The notes under the pieces: generated by a model
Database searches by the model: none
Told to the model about the DNA's origin: nothing
Seen by the model: only the letters and a program-made list of their open reading frames with translations
Part shown: positions 27,949 to 36,980 of the stretch, in pieces
Layout of the letters: each line of letters begins with the position of its first letter
Numbering within the stretch: the stretch's first letter is position 1
Made by a program: the position numbers and the translations under genes
NCBI GenBank assembly: GCA_030680235.1
Contig: JAUXWQ010000056.1
Span: forward strand, 1 to 64,000
From: Coxiellaceae bacterium
Lineage (GTDB): Bacteria; Pseudomonadota; Gammaproteobacteria; Coxiellales; Coxiellaceae
Length of the DNA: 64,000 nucleotides
Reading direction: 5' to 3'

Positions 27949-29277
27949 GTGAAGTCGAAAATAATTATAGTTTTAAGTGTGAGATTATTATTCGGTGTTG
28001 TTAATGCTGCTGATAATGTTAAGCATGAATCAGACCAGCCTTATATGGCAAGTTTAATTAATCACAATGTATACGTTGCTATCGGCCCATTGGTTACCAG
28101 TGAGGCAGCTTATGATGCTACAGATGTTATTTATCATTTATCGCAGACCAACTTAAATTTAGCGTTATTAGAGTCAAAAAAAACACTGTTGACGCAAATA
28201 ACTGACGCTGATCTCAAACTCCGTCATCCGATACTTCAGCTCAGCGCCGGTGTTGGTGGCCAATTATATAATTTACCTACGTTTACGCCCAATGCTGCTG
28301 GCAATGTTCGAACAGCTGGTTTGAATTTAGAAGGCAATGAAATTGACTTCAATGCGATTATAACGCCATGGGTTAATAGTTTTGTCGCAATTTCGAATGA
28401 TAGTGACAATATCTCGCTAGCATTATCCAGTGGTTTTTTAACAATTGGTAATCTCAATGCTTCGCCGATTTATTTTTCCTTGGGTGAAATGAATGTTCCT
28501 TTTGCTTACTCGCCTACCGCATTGTCAACTGCTGCGCTGCCAGCATCCATGATGACGATTAATACACCCACTGTTTTGTTGGGATACAGTAAAAACAATT
28601 TTATGGCGGCAATTTATGGTTATACAGGCTCTGAGGTCGTGGGAGGGTCTTCTCCAATTCCACAGGCCGGTGCTGAAACGTATTACACACTTTTTTTTGG
28701 TGAAAATGCGCAAGACAGTTGTAAAATTGGCGTGGGTGTTTTAACCAATGTGGCAGATGCGGGTGGATTTCAAAATACCTATTACGCTACGAATGAGGGT
28801 CAGTTTGGTGGGTTTGATCAATCGGGATCTTCAAATAACCTCGCTCACTCTGTGAGCGGCGGTGATATTAATGTCAAAATATTGGCGGGACGATGGAAGT
28901 TCATGGCAGAGTACGTCGCTTCTTTACGGCAATTTTCCGTGCAGGATTTGTCGTTTGATAATCATGGTGCTGCACCCCAAGCAGCGCGAATTGAAGCGCG
29001 CTATTCGCCTGCTTTTATACCTAAAAAGCATGGTGCTTTCATTGGGGCGGCATGGGATCATACGATGCAAGCATTGGAGCTCAACTTTGAAAAAAATAAA
29101 TATGCTTTCTTTTTTAATGTGGCTATTTGGCGTGCAACTGGGTTTAAATTAGAATATGACAGACAGCAAGATTATGGGACTTCTCAAACAGGCTCTGGTC
29201 TTGGCGCAACGGCGCCCATCATTGGTACTGATAAAGGTATTAATGCGGTCTCAGTTGAATTGTGGGTGTATTTTTAA
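27949..29277 (+). CDS. LbtU-like outer-membrane porin
   Basis: This 442-aa protein begins with a probable signal peptide (MKSKIIIVLSVRLLFGVVNA). A short helical segment follows, and then a long barrel-like region of alternating beta strands ending in the aromatic strand VSVELWVYF. The motif HPILQLSAGVGGQ and the acidic, glycine-rich loops recall the Legionella LbtU siderophore-porin family (legiobactin uptake). That assignment is from memory of the family and is moderate. The start is GTG at 27949, which gives the signal peptide; no strong ribosome site is seen. It lies 20 bp after gltX. Confidence 0.65.
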   Translation: MKSKIIIVLSVRLLFGVVNAADNVKHESDQPYMASLINHNVYVAIGPLVTSEAAYDATDVIYHLSQTNLNLALLESKKTLLTQITDADLKLRHPILQLSAGVGGQLYNLPTFTPNAAGNVRTAGLNLEGNEIDFNAIITPWVNSFVAISNDSDNISLALSSGFLTIGNLNASPIYFSLGEMNVPFAYSPTALSTAALPASMMTINTPTVLLGYSKNNFMAAIYGYTGSEVVGGSSPIPQAGAETYYTLFFGENAQDSCKIGVGVLTNVADAGGFQNTYYATNEGQFGGFDQSGSSNNLAHSVSGGDINVKILAGRWKFMAEYVASLRQFSVQDLSFDNHGAAPQAARIEARYSPAFIPKKHGAFIGAAWDHTMQALELNFEKNKYAFFFNVAIWRATGFKLEYDRQQDYGTSQTGSGLGATAPIIGTDKGINAVSVELWVYF

Positions 29278-29307
29278 TTCATCGTGTATTTTTTATGTAA
29301 AATAGGC

Positions 29308-29336
29308 TTGACAGTCAGAGAGTTGCGTCCTAAACT
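29308..29336 (+). promoter_or_regulatory. Promoter of tRNA-Glu
   Basis: A perfect -35 hexamer TTGACA (29308-29313) and a -10 TAAACT (29331-29336) are separated by the ideal 17 bp. Transcription would begin near 29343, about 9 nt before the mature tRNA. It probably also serves the prfB region if there is read-through. Confidence 0.75.
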
Positions 29337-29351
29337 CTGCTCTCTTTGTTT

Positions 29352-29424
29352 GTCCCCGTCGTCTAGAGGCCTAGGACACTACCCTTTCACGGTAAGAACA
29401 CGGGTTCGACTCCCGTCGGGGACG
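29352..29424 (+). tRNA. gltT: tRNA-Glu (UUC)
   Basis: This is a complete cloverleaf with acceptor stem GTCCCCG/CGGGGAC and discriminator G. The anticodon loop CTTTCAC carries UUC, and the T-arm is CGGGTTCGACTCCCG. The CCA end is not encoded; the DNA continues ATTTTTT, a T-run that may contribute to termination. A strong promoter lies immediately upstream. Confidence 0.97.
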
Positions 29425-29438
29425 ATTTTTTGATGGAT

Positions 29439-29482
29439 GATGCGAGCCGCGTGTGTAACAAGCGGTCCTTTTGCAAAATCTT
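29439..29482. repeat. Half family A element (A2) in the prfB leader
   Basis: GATGCGAGCCGCGTGTGTAA, then CAAGCGGTCCTTTTGCAAAA, matches only the left arm of the family A palindrome (compare 50618). No right arm follows. It lies 25-68 bp upstream of the prfB start, so it is part of the prfB leader or promoter region. Confidence 0.55.
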
Positions 29483-29506
29483 TCCACAAAGTGATACACT
29501 TCCGTT

Positions 29507-30611
29507 ATGTCAATCGAAACTAATCCAATCAAAGAAAAAATACAAGACCTGTCAGCGCGTAGCCTATCGCTTCGGGGGTATCTTTGACTTCGATGAAAAA
29601 GAGCGTCGTTTAGTTGAAGTCCGTCGTGAATTAGAAAATCCTGAAATCTGGAAAAACCAAGAAAAAGCGCAAGAATTGGGCCGAGAGCGTTCGCAATTGG
29701 AGGTGGTCGTTGAAGGCTTATCTGTTATTCGTCAACGCTTACAAGATGCCGCTGAATTATTAGATATCGCAAAAGTTGAAGATGATGCCAATTTGGCGGA
29801 AGAAATTCGAGTAGATGTTGATGATATTGGTGTGCACGTTGAAAAATTAGAATTTCAGCGGATGTTTTCGGGCCCTATGGACAAAAATAATGCTTACCTT
29901 GAAATTCAGTCTGGCTCTGGCGGTACAGAAGCGCAAGATTGGGCAGAAATGATTTTACGGATGTATTTGCGTTTTGGAGATCAACACGGTTTTAAAACGA
30001 CGATTGAATCTGTTTCTGCGGGGGAAGTGGCGGGCATTAAACATGCCACTATCTATTACGAAGGTGACTATGCATTTGGATGGTTAAGAACGGAGACGGG
30101 TGTGCATCGTTTGGTTCGTAAATCACCATTTGATTCTGGTAATCGTCGCCATACTTCTTTTTCCTCTGTGTTTGTATCTCCTGAAATTGATGACAATATT
30201 GAGGTGGATTTAAATCCTGCTGATATCCGTGTTGATACATTTCGTGCAAGTGGAGCGGGTGGTCAGCACGTCAATAAAACAGATTCTGCGATTCGTATGA
30301 CGCACATGCCAACGAATATTGTCGTGCAGTGTCAAAGCGATCGTTCACAACATAAGAATCGCGCTAGTGCTTTAAAGCAGCTGAAAGCGAAATTGTATGA
30401 ACTCGAAATGCAGAAAAAACGCGAAGCGCAATCGGCGATTGAAGACACAAAAATGGATATTAGCTGGGGTAGTCAAATTCGTTCTTATGTGCTTGATCAA
30501 TCGCGCGTGAAGGATTTGCGTACAGGTGTTGAGCGATCGGATACGCAAAAAGTATTGGATGGCGATTTGGATAAATTTATTGAAGCGACTCTAAAACAAA
30601 CAGCAGGATAA
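29507..30611 (+). CDS. prfB: Peptide chain release factor 2 (programmed +1 frameshift)
   Basis: RF2 terminates translation at UGA and UAA. The gene reads from ATG 29507 through 26 codons ([20 protein letters not shown]...RGYL) to an in-frame TGA at 29585-29587. Translation then shifts +1 at CTT TGA C and continues from 29586 to 30611, giving about 367 aa. The second part carries the UGA-recognition SPF motif ([13 protein letters not shown]) and the catalytic GGQ ([15 protein letters not shown]). A single-frame reading from 29430 would be open across the site, but its N-terminus is not RF2-like. No lysS follows, unlike E. coli. Confidence 0.97.
29573..29588 (+). promoter_or_regulatory. prfB: prfB autoregulatory frameshift signal
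   Basis: GGGGGTATCTTTGAC contains the Shine-Dalgarno-like G-run, the slippery CTT codon and the in-frame UGA followed by C, the poor-termination context of classical RF2 genes. Low RF2 activity leaves the ribosome paused at UGA and favours the +1 slip, so RF2 sets its own level. The usual A before the G-run is a C here. Confidence 0.95.
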
Positions 30612-30647
30612 AAAAAATCCCCTCAGTTTCGCGCGCTCACATTTCTT

Positions 30648-30700
30648 GATGCGAGCATGAGTGTAGCGAGTGTATTTTTGCAGGATATCTCGATGCGCAT
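30648..30700. repeat. Half family A element (A3)
   Basis: GATGCGAGCATGAGTGTAGC, then GAGTGTATTTTTGCAGGATA, matches one arm plus part of the loop of the full palindrome at 45274-45386. The second arm is missing. It sits in the 110-bp gap between the convergent prfB and peptide-transporter genes. Confidence 0.6.
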
Positions 30701-30721
30701 CAAGAGTTGCATGAATTGGTT

Positions 30722-32239
30722 TTATGACGACAAGCCGCTCGGAAAGCTTCTTTGCGTCTTTTTAGTGTTAATCAATCTATTTAAAAACGGTACTGCAAGC
30801 AGCGTAATAATGCCGCAAGCTACCGATAATTCTGCGTAGAGTGAAAACGCATGACCATAAATATGATTTATTGTTGCAAGTGAGTGAATGTCTTTGGGGA
30901 TTGCGGCAAAGCCTGCAATGACGCCAGCGAGCTTTACGCCTAGTCCCAGTGTTACAAACCAAACACCCATCATTAAGCCAACCAGTTGTTTTGGCGCTAA
31001 AATGGTTATCATTGTTAACCCAATAGGGGAGAGTAACAATTCACCAATGGTTACAAAAAAGTAGGCCAGTACAATAAACAATTTATTACAGAGGTTATCT
31101 CCACCGCTTAGTGTACCGATATAAGCAATCATAAAAGCAATAAAGATTGAGAACATCGCTAATGCAAATTTTAGGGGAATACTAGGATTTCTATTTTTCC
31201 GTGCAAGACGTTGCCAGAGATGTGCAAAGAAGGTCCCGAATAAGATAATAAAAATAGATTCAAGACTGATAAATAAAGGTGTAGGTAGTGTCCAAGAAAA
31301 AAAATGTCTGTCAACGGCGCGATCAATAAACAAGTTCATTGAAAAAAACATTTGAAAAAAGATCGCCCAGAACACAATAGAAATCAACATCAAAAAAATG
31401 CAAGCAAGCATTTTATTTTTTACGGTGCTTTGTTGACCTGCTGCATAAATAAATAGGCCAATAAAGATGGCGCCGCCGCCCCAGAGCATCAGTTGATCGG
31501 CAATTACACGATTGCTAATAACAAAGTAGGAGGCAATGATGGCGGCTATGGTACCGATATAAACTAAAGTGACGCTGAGCGGTTTTTTTTGTGCTATTGA
31601 AGGATTAATGCGATTAAAATTATTGGCAGTTTTCAAATAGTAAATACCAAAAACGAAAGTGACGGTGCCAATCAATAATCCAATGCTGGCGATTAAAAAA
31701 GGTACGTGCCATCCAAAATAACGAACAAGATAGCCAGATGATGCGGTTGATAATAAAACACCAATGTTAATACCGACGTAAAAAATAGTGTAGCCTTTTT
31801 CACGGCTTGCATCACTCGTTTTATAAAAATCACCTAAGTAACTTGAAATATTAGGTTTAAAAAATCCATTACCAATTGAAATGATGGCCAGCGCAATAAA
31901 AAATAAATTCTCATGGGGGAGAGATAAAATCGCGTATCCAATCGCTAGTAAAAATCCGCCTAGTGTGATCGCATGTTCAAAATCTAAGATGCGGCTTGCA
32001 AGATAACCGCCAATGATGGGTGTCATGTAAGAGATTGCGGTGAAGGCGCCTAAAATTGCGTAGCTTTTTGCATCCGAAAATCCGAAGAGTTGGCTTGTCA
32101 TATACAATACAAGCAGACCTTGAATCATATAGAAGCCGAAGCGTTCCCACATTTCAGTGGCAAAGAAAACAGGAATTACCGAAGGTTGTTCGTTTGTATT
32201 TTTTGTGTGATACGTTGTTCTACCCATTTTTTTTGACAT
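30722..32239 (-). CDS. POT-family proton-dependent peptide transporter
   Basis: This is an inner-membrane symporter of about 505 aa for di- and tripeptides (POT/PTR2, DtpA-like). The diagnostic ExxERF motif is present as EMWERFGFYMI in the first helix, followed by YLASRILDFEHAITLGGFLL. The PTR2 signature region GNGFFKPNISSYLGDFY appears further on, then about twelve to fourteen hydrophobic segments and the GELLLSPIGLTMI segment. The start is ambiguous between 32239 (GGAT 6 nt upstream) and 32251. Amino-acid scavenging through such carriers is common in Legionellales. It is convergent with prfB. Confidence 0.93.
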   Translation of the reverse strand: MSKKMGRTTYHTKNTNEQPSVIPVFFATEMWERFGFYMIQGLLVLYMTSQLFGFSDAKSYAILGAFTAISYMTPIIGGYLASRILDFEHAITLGGFLLAIGYAILSLPHENLFFIALAIISIGNGFFKPNISSYLGDFYKTSDASREKGYTIFYVGINIGVLLSTASSGYLVRYFGWHVPFLIASIGLLIGTVTFVFGIYYLKTANNFNRINPSIAQKKPLSVTLVYIGTIAAIIASYFVISNRVIADQLMLWGGGAIFIGLFIYAAGQQSTVKNKMLACIFLMLISIVFWAIFFQMFFSMNLFIDRAVDRHFFSWTLPTPLFISLESIFIILFGTFFAHLWQRLARKNRNPSIPLKFALAMFSIFIAFMIAYIGTLSGGDNLCNKLFIVLAYFFVTIGELLLSPIGLTMITILAPKQLVGLMMGVWFVTLGLGVKLAGVIAGFAAIPKDIHSLATINHIYGHAFSLYAELSVACGIITLLAVPFLNRLINTKKTQRSFPSGLSS

Positions 32240-32458
32240 AGCACTATCCATTTTCCATTGAGGAATCTAGGACTCAACGTAAGACATTTTCGGGATTTTT
32301 GTCAAGGAATAAAATTTCTACAGAGAACTTGCTGACCTGGCATTATCTGGAATGCTACTTGTGTAAAACCCAATGCGGTGCTTGTTCCTTGCTAGGGAAA
32401 TTGGCGATACTCTTTAGATGGGCTGCTAAGAGCAGATACAATACAAAGGAGTGTTTAT

Positions 32459-34603
32459 ATGTCAAGAGATGCACGTTTAAGTCTTGCAGCGATGATAATG
32501 ATCGCTCAGATGAACCCACAATCTGCTGTTGCAGCAGGTGCAATTGTGTTGGTTGGTGGTATAGCAGTTGGTGGTCTTTTTCTCTACGAAGAATATAAAG
32601 AAGGCCTGAAAGCAGAGATAGAGCGTGAAATTAACCTGATTAATGAGTTTTATCAGCAGCACCTTGAAAAAATCATTGTTATTGCTGGTGAAACAATTGG
32701 TTTTACCGCGCCATTTGAAAAGCAAGAAGGGGGTGGATGGCGTTCTACTACTTGGACAAATGCGCAAGTAGTGACGGCAGGTGATCATGCCTTATCCTCT
32801 ATTGAGCAGAAAACACCGCTTGACTACTATCGTTATCATTTGAGTGAAGCACTTAATCTATTAAAAACCTATTATTTTGAACACACTGAAAAAAAAATGA
32901 GTGGCACAACAATCAGAGTGGTGACTTATCTTTTGACGATCGTTGAAAAATTATTTGGATACGAGGGTCGTAAGGTTGATATGGCTATTTTGGATGGCTT
33001 AATGCGCTTCGTGTTGAAATGCGCAGGTATGCGAGGTTCACATGCACGACACTTTACTTCTTTAATGCCAGTTTACGAGCATTTGAAGGAAGCGAGAGCA
33101 AAAGGGTTAAGACAGCATCAGCAAATTTGGCCGCTTGAGGAAACGATTTCAGAATTACGTGTGATGACAAAGCGTATTTCTGGTGAGATGGTTCGCCATT
33201 TTGTTAAATTTACGGTCCCGAAAGATGAATGGAAGGGATTGCAATTTGTGAGTATGGATTTGCTAGCGAGCGGCATTAAGCGTGATAGCGCTTCATCGCG
33301 CTGTTTCCGCATCTGGCATACCGCTGATCCAAAATTATTGCCCAATACGCTTGTGACAAAATGGGTAAAAGTGCTCGCAGATTATTATGAAAATACGATG
33401 GAAGCTTTTCATAATATAAAAGAAATCCCTTCTATTAAGTTATTTTCTGTGCCAGATAACGTTAGTGATGATGATGTTAGTTATGTTCAAGATATTTTTT
33501 CAGGAGATTCCTTAAGCAAAAATAATAAAGTGAAAGAAAAAACACATCGCTTACTGTGTGCTTTAGCTGAGTATGCAAAATTAATTTACTATGTGATTTC
33601 ATATTTACGTGTAATTGATCAGCTTTTAGAGGTATTTAAAAAAATTGGAGAGATTGAGGCAAAGGATCCGAGTCGTTGTGCGGGTTTATATCGATTATTT
33701 GATGAGTTAAGCACACAAATTGTGCGACAAACAGATCTTGTGGGGGATAAATTTGAGTTGATGGCAGAAGTAGGGGGTCGGCGCTGGGTCTCTGAAGAAG
33801 AATTGCTTTTAAATGTTGATCGAGACTTAGAGGGTATTGGCGAATACATTAAAAATAAATCACATTATGTGCGTAATCGGCGTAGTAAATTTGATGCTAA
33901 ACAACTCGCAATGGAGTTAGGTGCGATACATGATCAGACAAAAAATATTGTGGATACGATTCGAGATGCTTGTGGTTTTATGCCTGATGCACCATCTACG
34001 GCTTCAAGGAGTGTCTCTCTAGCTAGGTCAGAAAGTGCTTCTACTGTTGAAACGGAAAAATCTGTGTTGCAAGCTGTCTTGAATTACCCGCGTTTACCAT
34101 TAAGGGCGCCAACGAGGCGAGGGAGTAGTAATGCTGTACCGACTTGGCGAGCAGGCCAACATCGGCCATCTGTTATTACGCGAATTTCACCACCCCCTGT
34201 TTTTTCTGAAAGATTAAAAAAAATATTTGATGACGGCATGAAAAAAGCACCGTCACAAAACAATGGCATCAAGCTACTTTATGGTATGTGCGATCTCTTG
34301 GGTGATTATACGGGGCGGCATGCTAAAGTCCCGAGATTAACGGAATTAGGACGCCATAACATTGCTGATATCGTGCCACAAGTAACGCGTATAGAAACGG
34401 CACTTTTAACGATCACAGAGGCTAGTGCTAAAATCCTATTAGAAAATGAATTACGAGAGTTGCTTGCGCTTAGAGATAGTCCGGTATTTTCGCATGGCAC
34501 GTTACGCGATCGTATCGCCTTGATTGAGTGTGAGTGCGCAAAACATGGATTCTATCCTGCGCAAGAACCTCGGGGTATGATATTGGCAAGCGCCAAAAAA
34601 TGA
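32459..34603 (+). CDS. Uncharacterised 714-aa protein
   Basis: No family is recognised. The ATG has a strong AAGGAG ribosome site. Near residues 22-42 there is one hydrophobic, glycine-rich segment (AAGAIVLVGGIAVGGLFLYE), probably a single membrane span, followed by a long, mainly helical, charged body. A low-complexity Ser/Arg/Pro-rich linker lies around residues 515-580 (SRSVSLARSESAST...APTRRGSSN), and a further helical region ends the protein. It is flanked by a POT transporter and a papain-like hydrolase gene, with which it converges 30 bp apart. An effector role is possible but rests only on novelty, size and architecture. Confidence 0.8.
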   Translation: MSRDARLSLAAMIMIAQMNPQSAVAAGAIVLVGGIAVGGLFLYEEYKEGLKAEIEREINLINEFYQQHLEKIIVIAGETIGFTAPFEKQEGGGWRSTTWTNAQVVTAGDHALSSIEQKTPLDYYRYHLSEALNLLKTYYFEHTEKKMSGTTIRVVTYLLTIVEKLFGYEGRKVDMAILDGLMRFVLKCAGMRGSHARHFTSLMPVYEHLKEARAKGLRQHQQIWPLEETISELRVMTKRISGEMVRHFVKFTVPKDEWKGLQFVSMDLLASGIKRDSASSRCFRIWHTADPKLLPNTLVTKWVKVLADYYENTMEAFHNIKEIPSIKLFSVPDNVSDDDVSYVQDIFSGDSLSKNNKVKEKTHRLLCALAEYAKLIYYVISYLRVIDQLLEVFKKIGEIEAKDPSRCAGLYRLFDELSTQIVRQTDLVGDKFELMAEVGGRRWVSEEELLLNVDRDLEGIGEYIKNKSHYVRNRRSKFDAKQLAMELGAIHDQTKNIVDTIRDACGFMPDAPSTASRSVSLARSESASTVETEKSVLQAVLNYPRLPLRAPTRRGSSNAVPTWRAGQHRPSVITRISPPPVFSERLKKIFDDGMKKAPSQNNGIKLLYGMCDLLGDYTGRHAKVPRLTELGRHNIADIVPQVTRIETALLTITEASAKILLENELRELLALRDSPVFSHGTLRDRIALIECECAKHGFYPAQEPRGMILASAKK

Positions 34604-34633
34604 GCGGGTTAAGTGAGGGCTGAATGGTTACAA

Positions 34634-35452
34634 TCAATCATCCGTTGGCGCTAATCCATGATCATCATTACTGATTAATTCATCTTGCCATGGTAGATGA
34701 CGATAGGCGCTAAAACCCATGACCGGCATCATCGGATACTTGATGATGTCGAAATAGGGTGAATAATCAAAATCACTCGGCGCATATAGTTTGGGGTTGC
34801 GCCGAATCATTTCCATCTGGCGATCCTCATTTTTACGAATCAATGGCAAGATTGGAAATTTTATGGAGGCAAATGCTTTAGCAATCATCACTGAACAAAT
34901 ATCTTGTTTGGCTTTACCTTTGCTATTTTTAAATAAGCTGGAGTGCCAGCGCCGTGGAATAAACTTGCTGGATAACAAGAACCGACCCAGATCAAAAAAA
35001 TGGCGTAAGTTATAAGTTCTGCCTATGCTTTTTAGCGCGTATTCAATAATTTTTTGACCGTCATGATGCGATAAGCCCGATGGGCGGCAAACGCGAATAT
35101 GCTCTTCTTTATATTTTGAGATCGGGACGATAATGGTTCCTTCCCCGATCACAGCTTCAACTAGCAGTTGCTCTGATAAAGACCCTTTGTAATTTTGTTG
35201 AATATATTCGCGTAATTTAGGATCTTCCACAGTCTGAATATGGCCAATGTAAAGCGCGGCATGGCTCCAAGGACTTTGTGTAATGCTTTGTATGATGTGA
35301 CTAATGCGATTGCGTCCTTCTATCAGTAAGACATCCGCGGTGCGTACTTCATGCCGAATACGTGAAAAATCACAAAGAAAATTACGTGATGGCCTCACAG
35401 GTGTTAACAAGTAATGACTGAGCTTTTGGACGAGCCATGTGCCGAGTTTCAT
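34634..35452 (-). CDS. Permuted papain-like cysteine hydrolase (YiiX/NlpC-P60-like)
   Basis: The 272-aa protein resembles the YiiX/YebB branch of circularly permuted NlpC/P60 (LRAT-like) enzymes. The motif DVLLIEGRNRISHIIQSITQ leads to SPWSHAALYIG with the putative catalytic His64. VEAVIGEGTI follows, and the nucleophile candidate Cys186 in QDICSVMIAKAF comes after it, the order expected for the permuted fold. Such enzymes cleave amide or ester bonds in peptides or lipids; the substrate here is unknown. There is no clear signal peptide. The ATG overlaps the purB stop by 4 nt (ATGA), so its translation is probably coupled to purB. It converges with the 714-aa gene. Confidence 0.75.
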   Translation of the reverse strand: MKLGTWLVQKLSHYLLTPVRPSRNFLCDFSRIRHEVRTADVLLIEGRNRISHIIQSITQSPWSHAALYIGHIQTVEDPKLREYIQQNYKGSLSEQLLVEAVIGEGTIIVPISKYKEEHIRVCRPSGLSHHDGQKIIEYALKSIGRTYNLRHFFDLGRFLLSSKFIPRRWHSSLFKNSKGKAKQDICSVMIAKAFASIKFPILPLIRKNEDRQMEMIRRNPKLYAPSDFDYSPYFDIIKYPMMPVMGFSAYRHLPWQDELISNDDHGLAPTDD

Positions 35453-36810
35453 TTTGCTAACCTCACTGCTAAGCCTAAATAATTTTCTGGCGTCAATGTT
35501 TTTAAGCGTTGTTTTTCATCAGCCGGAATCGAGAGTGTTTCTATAAAATCACGTAATTGTTGTAGTGTGATTTTTTCACCACGGGATAGTTGTTTTAATT
35601 GTTCATAAGCATTTTCAATGCCATAACGACGCATAACGCTTTGAATGGCTTCGGTTAATACTTCTGGATGCGCATTTAACTCTTGTCTGATATAACTTTC
35701 ATTGGGAATTAATTTCGACAATCCTTTTTCAATCGATTGGTATGCAACAAGTGCATAACCTGCGACACTGCCTAAATTTCGCAGTACGGTTGAATCGGAT
35801 AAATCGCGCTGCCAACGAGAAATGGGTAATTTTTGTGATAGGTGGGTTGATAATGCAATTGCCATCCCTAAATTACCTTCTGCATTTTCAAAATCAATGG
35901 GGTTAATTTTATGAGGCATGGTGGATGAGCCGACTTCATGCTCTGATTTTTTTTGTGAAAAATAATTAAGTGAAATGTAGCCCCATGTGTCTCGACAGAG
36001 ATCAATTAAAATCGTGTGACAAATCGACAAAGCATTGAGCCATTGTGCTAAAAAATCATGTGGTTCAATTTGTGTGGTGTGGGTATTATTTTGCAAGCCT
36101 AATGATTCAATAAAGTGTTGCGATAATGCAGTCCAATCAACCGCAGGATAGGTTGTGACATGCGCATTGAAATTACCAACAGCACCATTATATTTTCCAA
36201 CAATGGGAATGGCACTCCATTGTGAAACATGGGCTTGTAAGCGCATGCTAAAGTTTTTGTATTCTTTGCCCAGTGTTGTCGGTGTCGCGGGTTGTCCGTG
36301 TGTGCGAGCCAACATAGGCAATGCTGCTGTATTTTCTGCTAACTGATTTAGTGTTTGGATTATTTTTTTCAAGGCAGGTAATAACTGTTGATCACGCAAT
36401 GTTTTTTGCATTAAGGCATAGGCTAAATTATTAATATCTTCAGAGGTTGCGCCAAAATGGATAAAAGAGGATGCGTGTTTTAAGGTAGGGTGTGATTCAC
36501 ATTGGTCTCGTAGAAAATATTCAACCGCTTTTACATCATGATTCGTCTTTTTCTCAATGGCTTTAATAGCGAGCGCATCCTTCTCAGAAAAATCGACAAG
36601 TAATTTTTCCAAAAACGTTTTTTCGTTAAGATTCAGCGGAGAAAATTCTTTGATCTCAGGGCAATTGGATAGGACGAAGAGCCAATGAATTTCAACGGTC
36701 AGTCTGTAGTAAATTAAGCCGTATTCACTTACAATTTGGCGCAATTGTGCAGTTTTATCGCCGTAGCGCCCATCGAGTGGGGATATTGCAGTAAGGGATG
36801 AGAGTAACAT
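35449..36810 (-). CDS. purB: Adenylosuccinate lyase PurB
   Basis: This 453-aa homotetrameric enzyme acts twice in purine synthesis, cleaving SAICAR and adenylosuccinate to release fumarate. The fumarase-superfamily signature GSSTMPHKINPIDFENAEGN is intact, and the N-terminus LTAISPLDGRYGDKT, the ARTHGQPATPTTLGKE segment and the length all match E. coli PurB. It is followed by the permuted papain-like gene with a 4-nt overlap. Upstream is a divergent SDR gene, separated by a family D palindrome. Confidence 0.98.
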   Translation of the reverse strand: MLLSSLTAISPLDGRYGDKTAQLRQIVSEYGLIYYRLTVEIHWLFVLSNCPEIKEFSPLNLNEKTFLEKLLVDFSEKDALAIKAIEKKTNHDVKAVEYFLRDQCESHPTLKHASSFIHFGATSEDINNLAYALMQKTLRDQQLLPALKKIIQTLNQLAENTAALPMLARTHGQPATPTTLGKEYKNFSMRLQAHVSQWSAIPIVGKYNGAVGNFNAHVTTYPAVDWTALSQHFIESLGLQNNTHTTQIEPHDFLAQWLNALSICHTILIDLCRDTWGYISLNYFSQKKSEHEVGSSTMPHKINPIDFENAEGNLGMAIALSTHLSQKLPISRWQRDLSDSTVLRNLGSVAGYALVAYQSIEKGLSKLIPNESYIRQELNAHPEVLTEAIQSVMRRYGIENAYEQLKQLSRGEKITLQQLRDFIETLSIPADEKQRLKTLTPENYLGLAVRLAK

Positions 36811-36849
36811 AAGACCTCGTGTTGGTTATTCTCTTATGATAAAGGATTT

Positions 36850-36957
36850 GCGTGTGAGTGTCAGTGGGGGCGTGGGTGGGAGTGTGAGTGTGAGTGTGCG
36901 TGTCAGGGGTGTAATTTAATTATACCTCTGATACTCACATTCCCACTCCCACTCCTA
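36850..36957. repeat. Family D palindromic element (D3)
   Basis: A GT-rich left part (GTGGGTGGGAGTGTGAGTGT...) and an AC-rich right part (ACTCACATTCCCACTCCC) surround a near-palindromic core GTGTCAGGGGTGTAATT / AATTATACCTCTGATAC. It occupies most of the 170-bp divergent gap between purB and the SDR gene, so it must lie within or next to both promoters. Confidence 0.75.
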
Positions 36958-36980
36958 ACTTTAAACAAGGAACTTAATTT

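Noticed and set aside
29430-30611. Single-frame prfB from 29430
   Set aside because: The N-terminal residues before the shift site come from tRNA-flanking and repeat DNA and are not RF2-like; the true start is ATG 29507 with a +1 frameshift.
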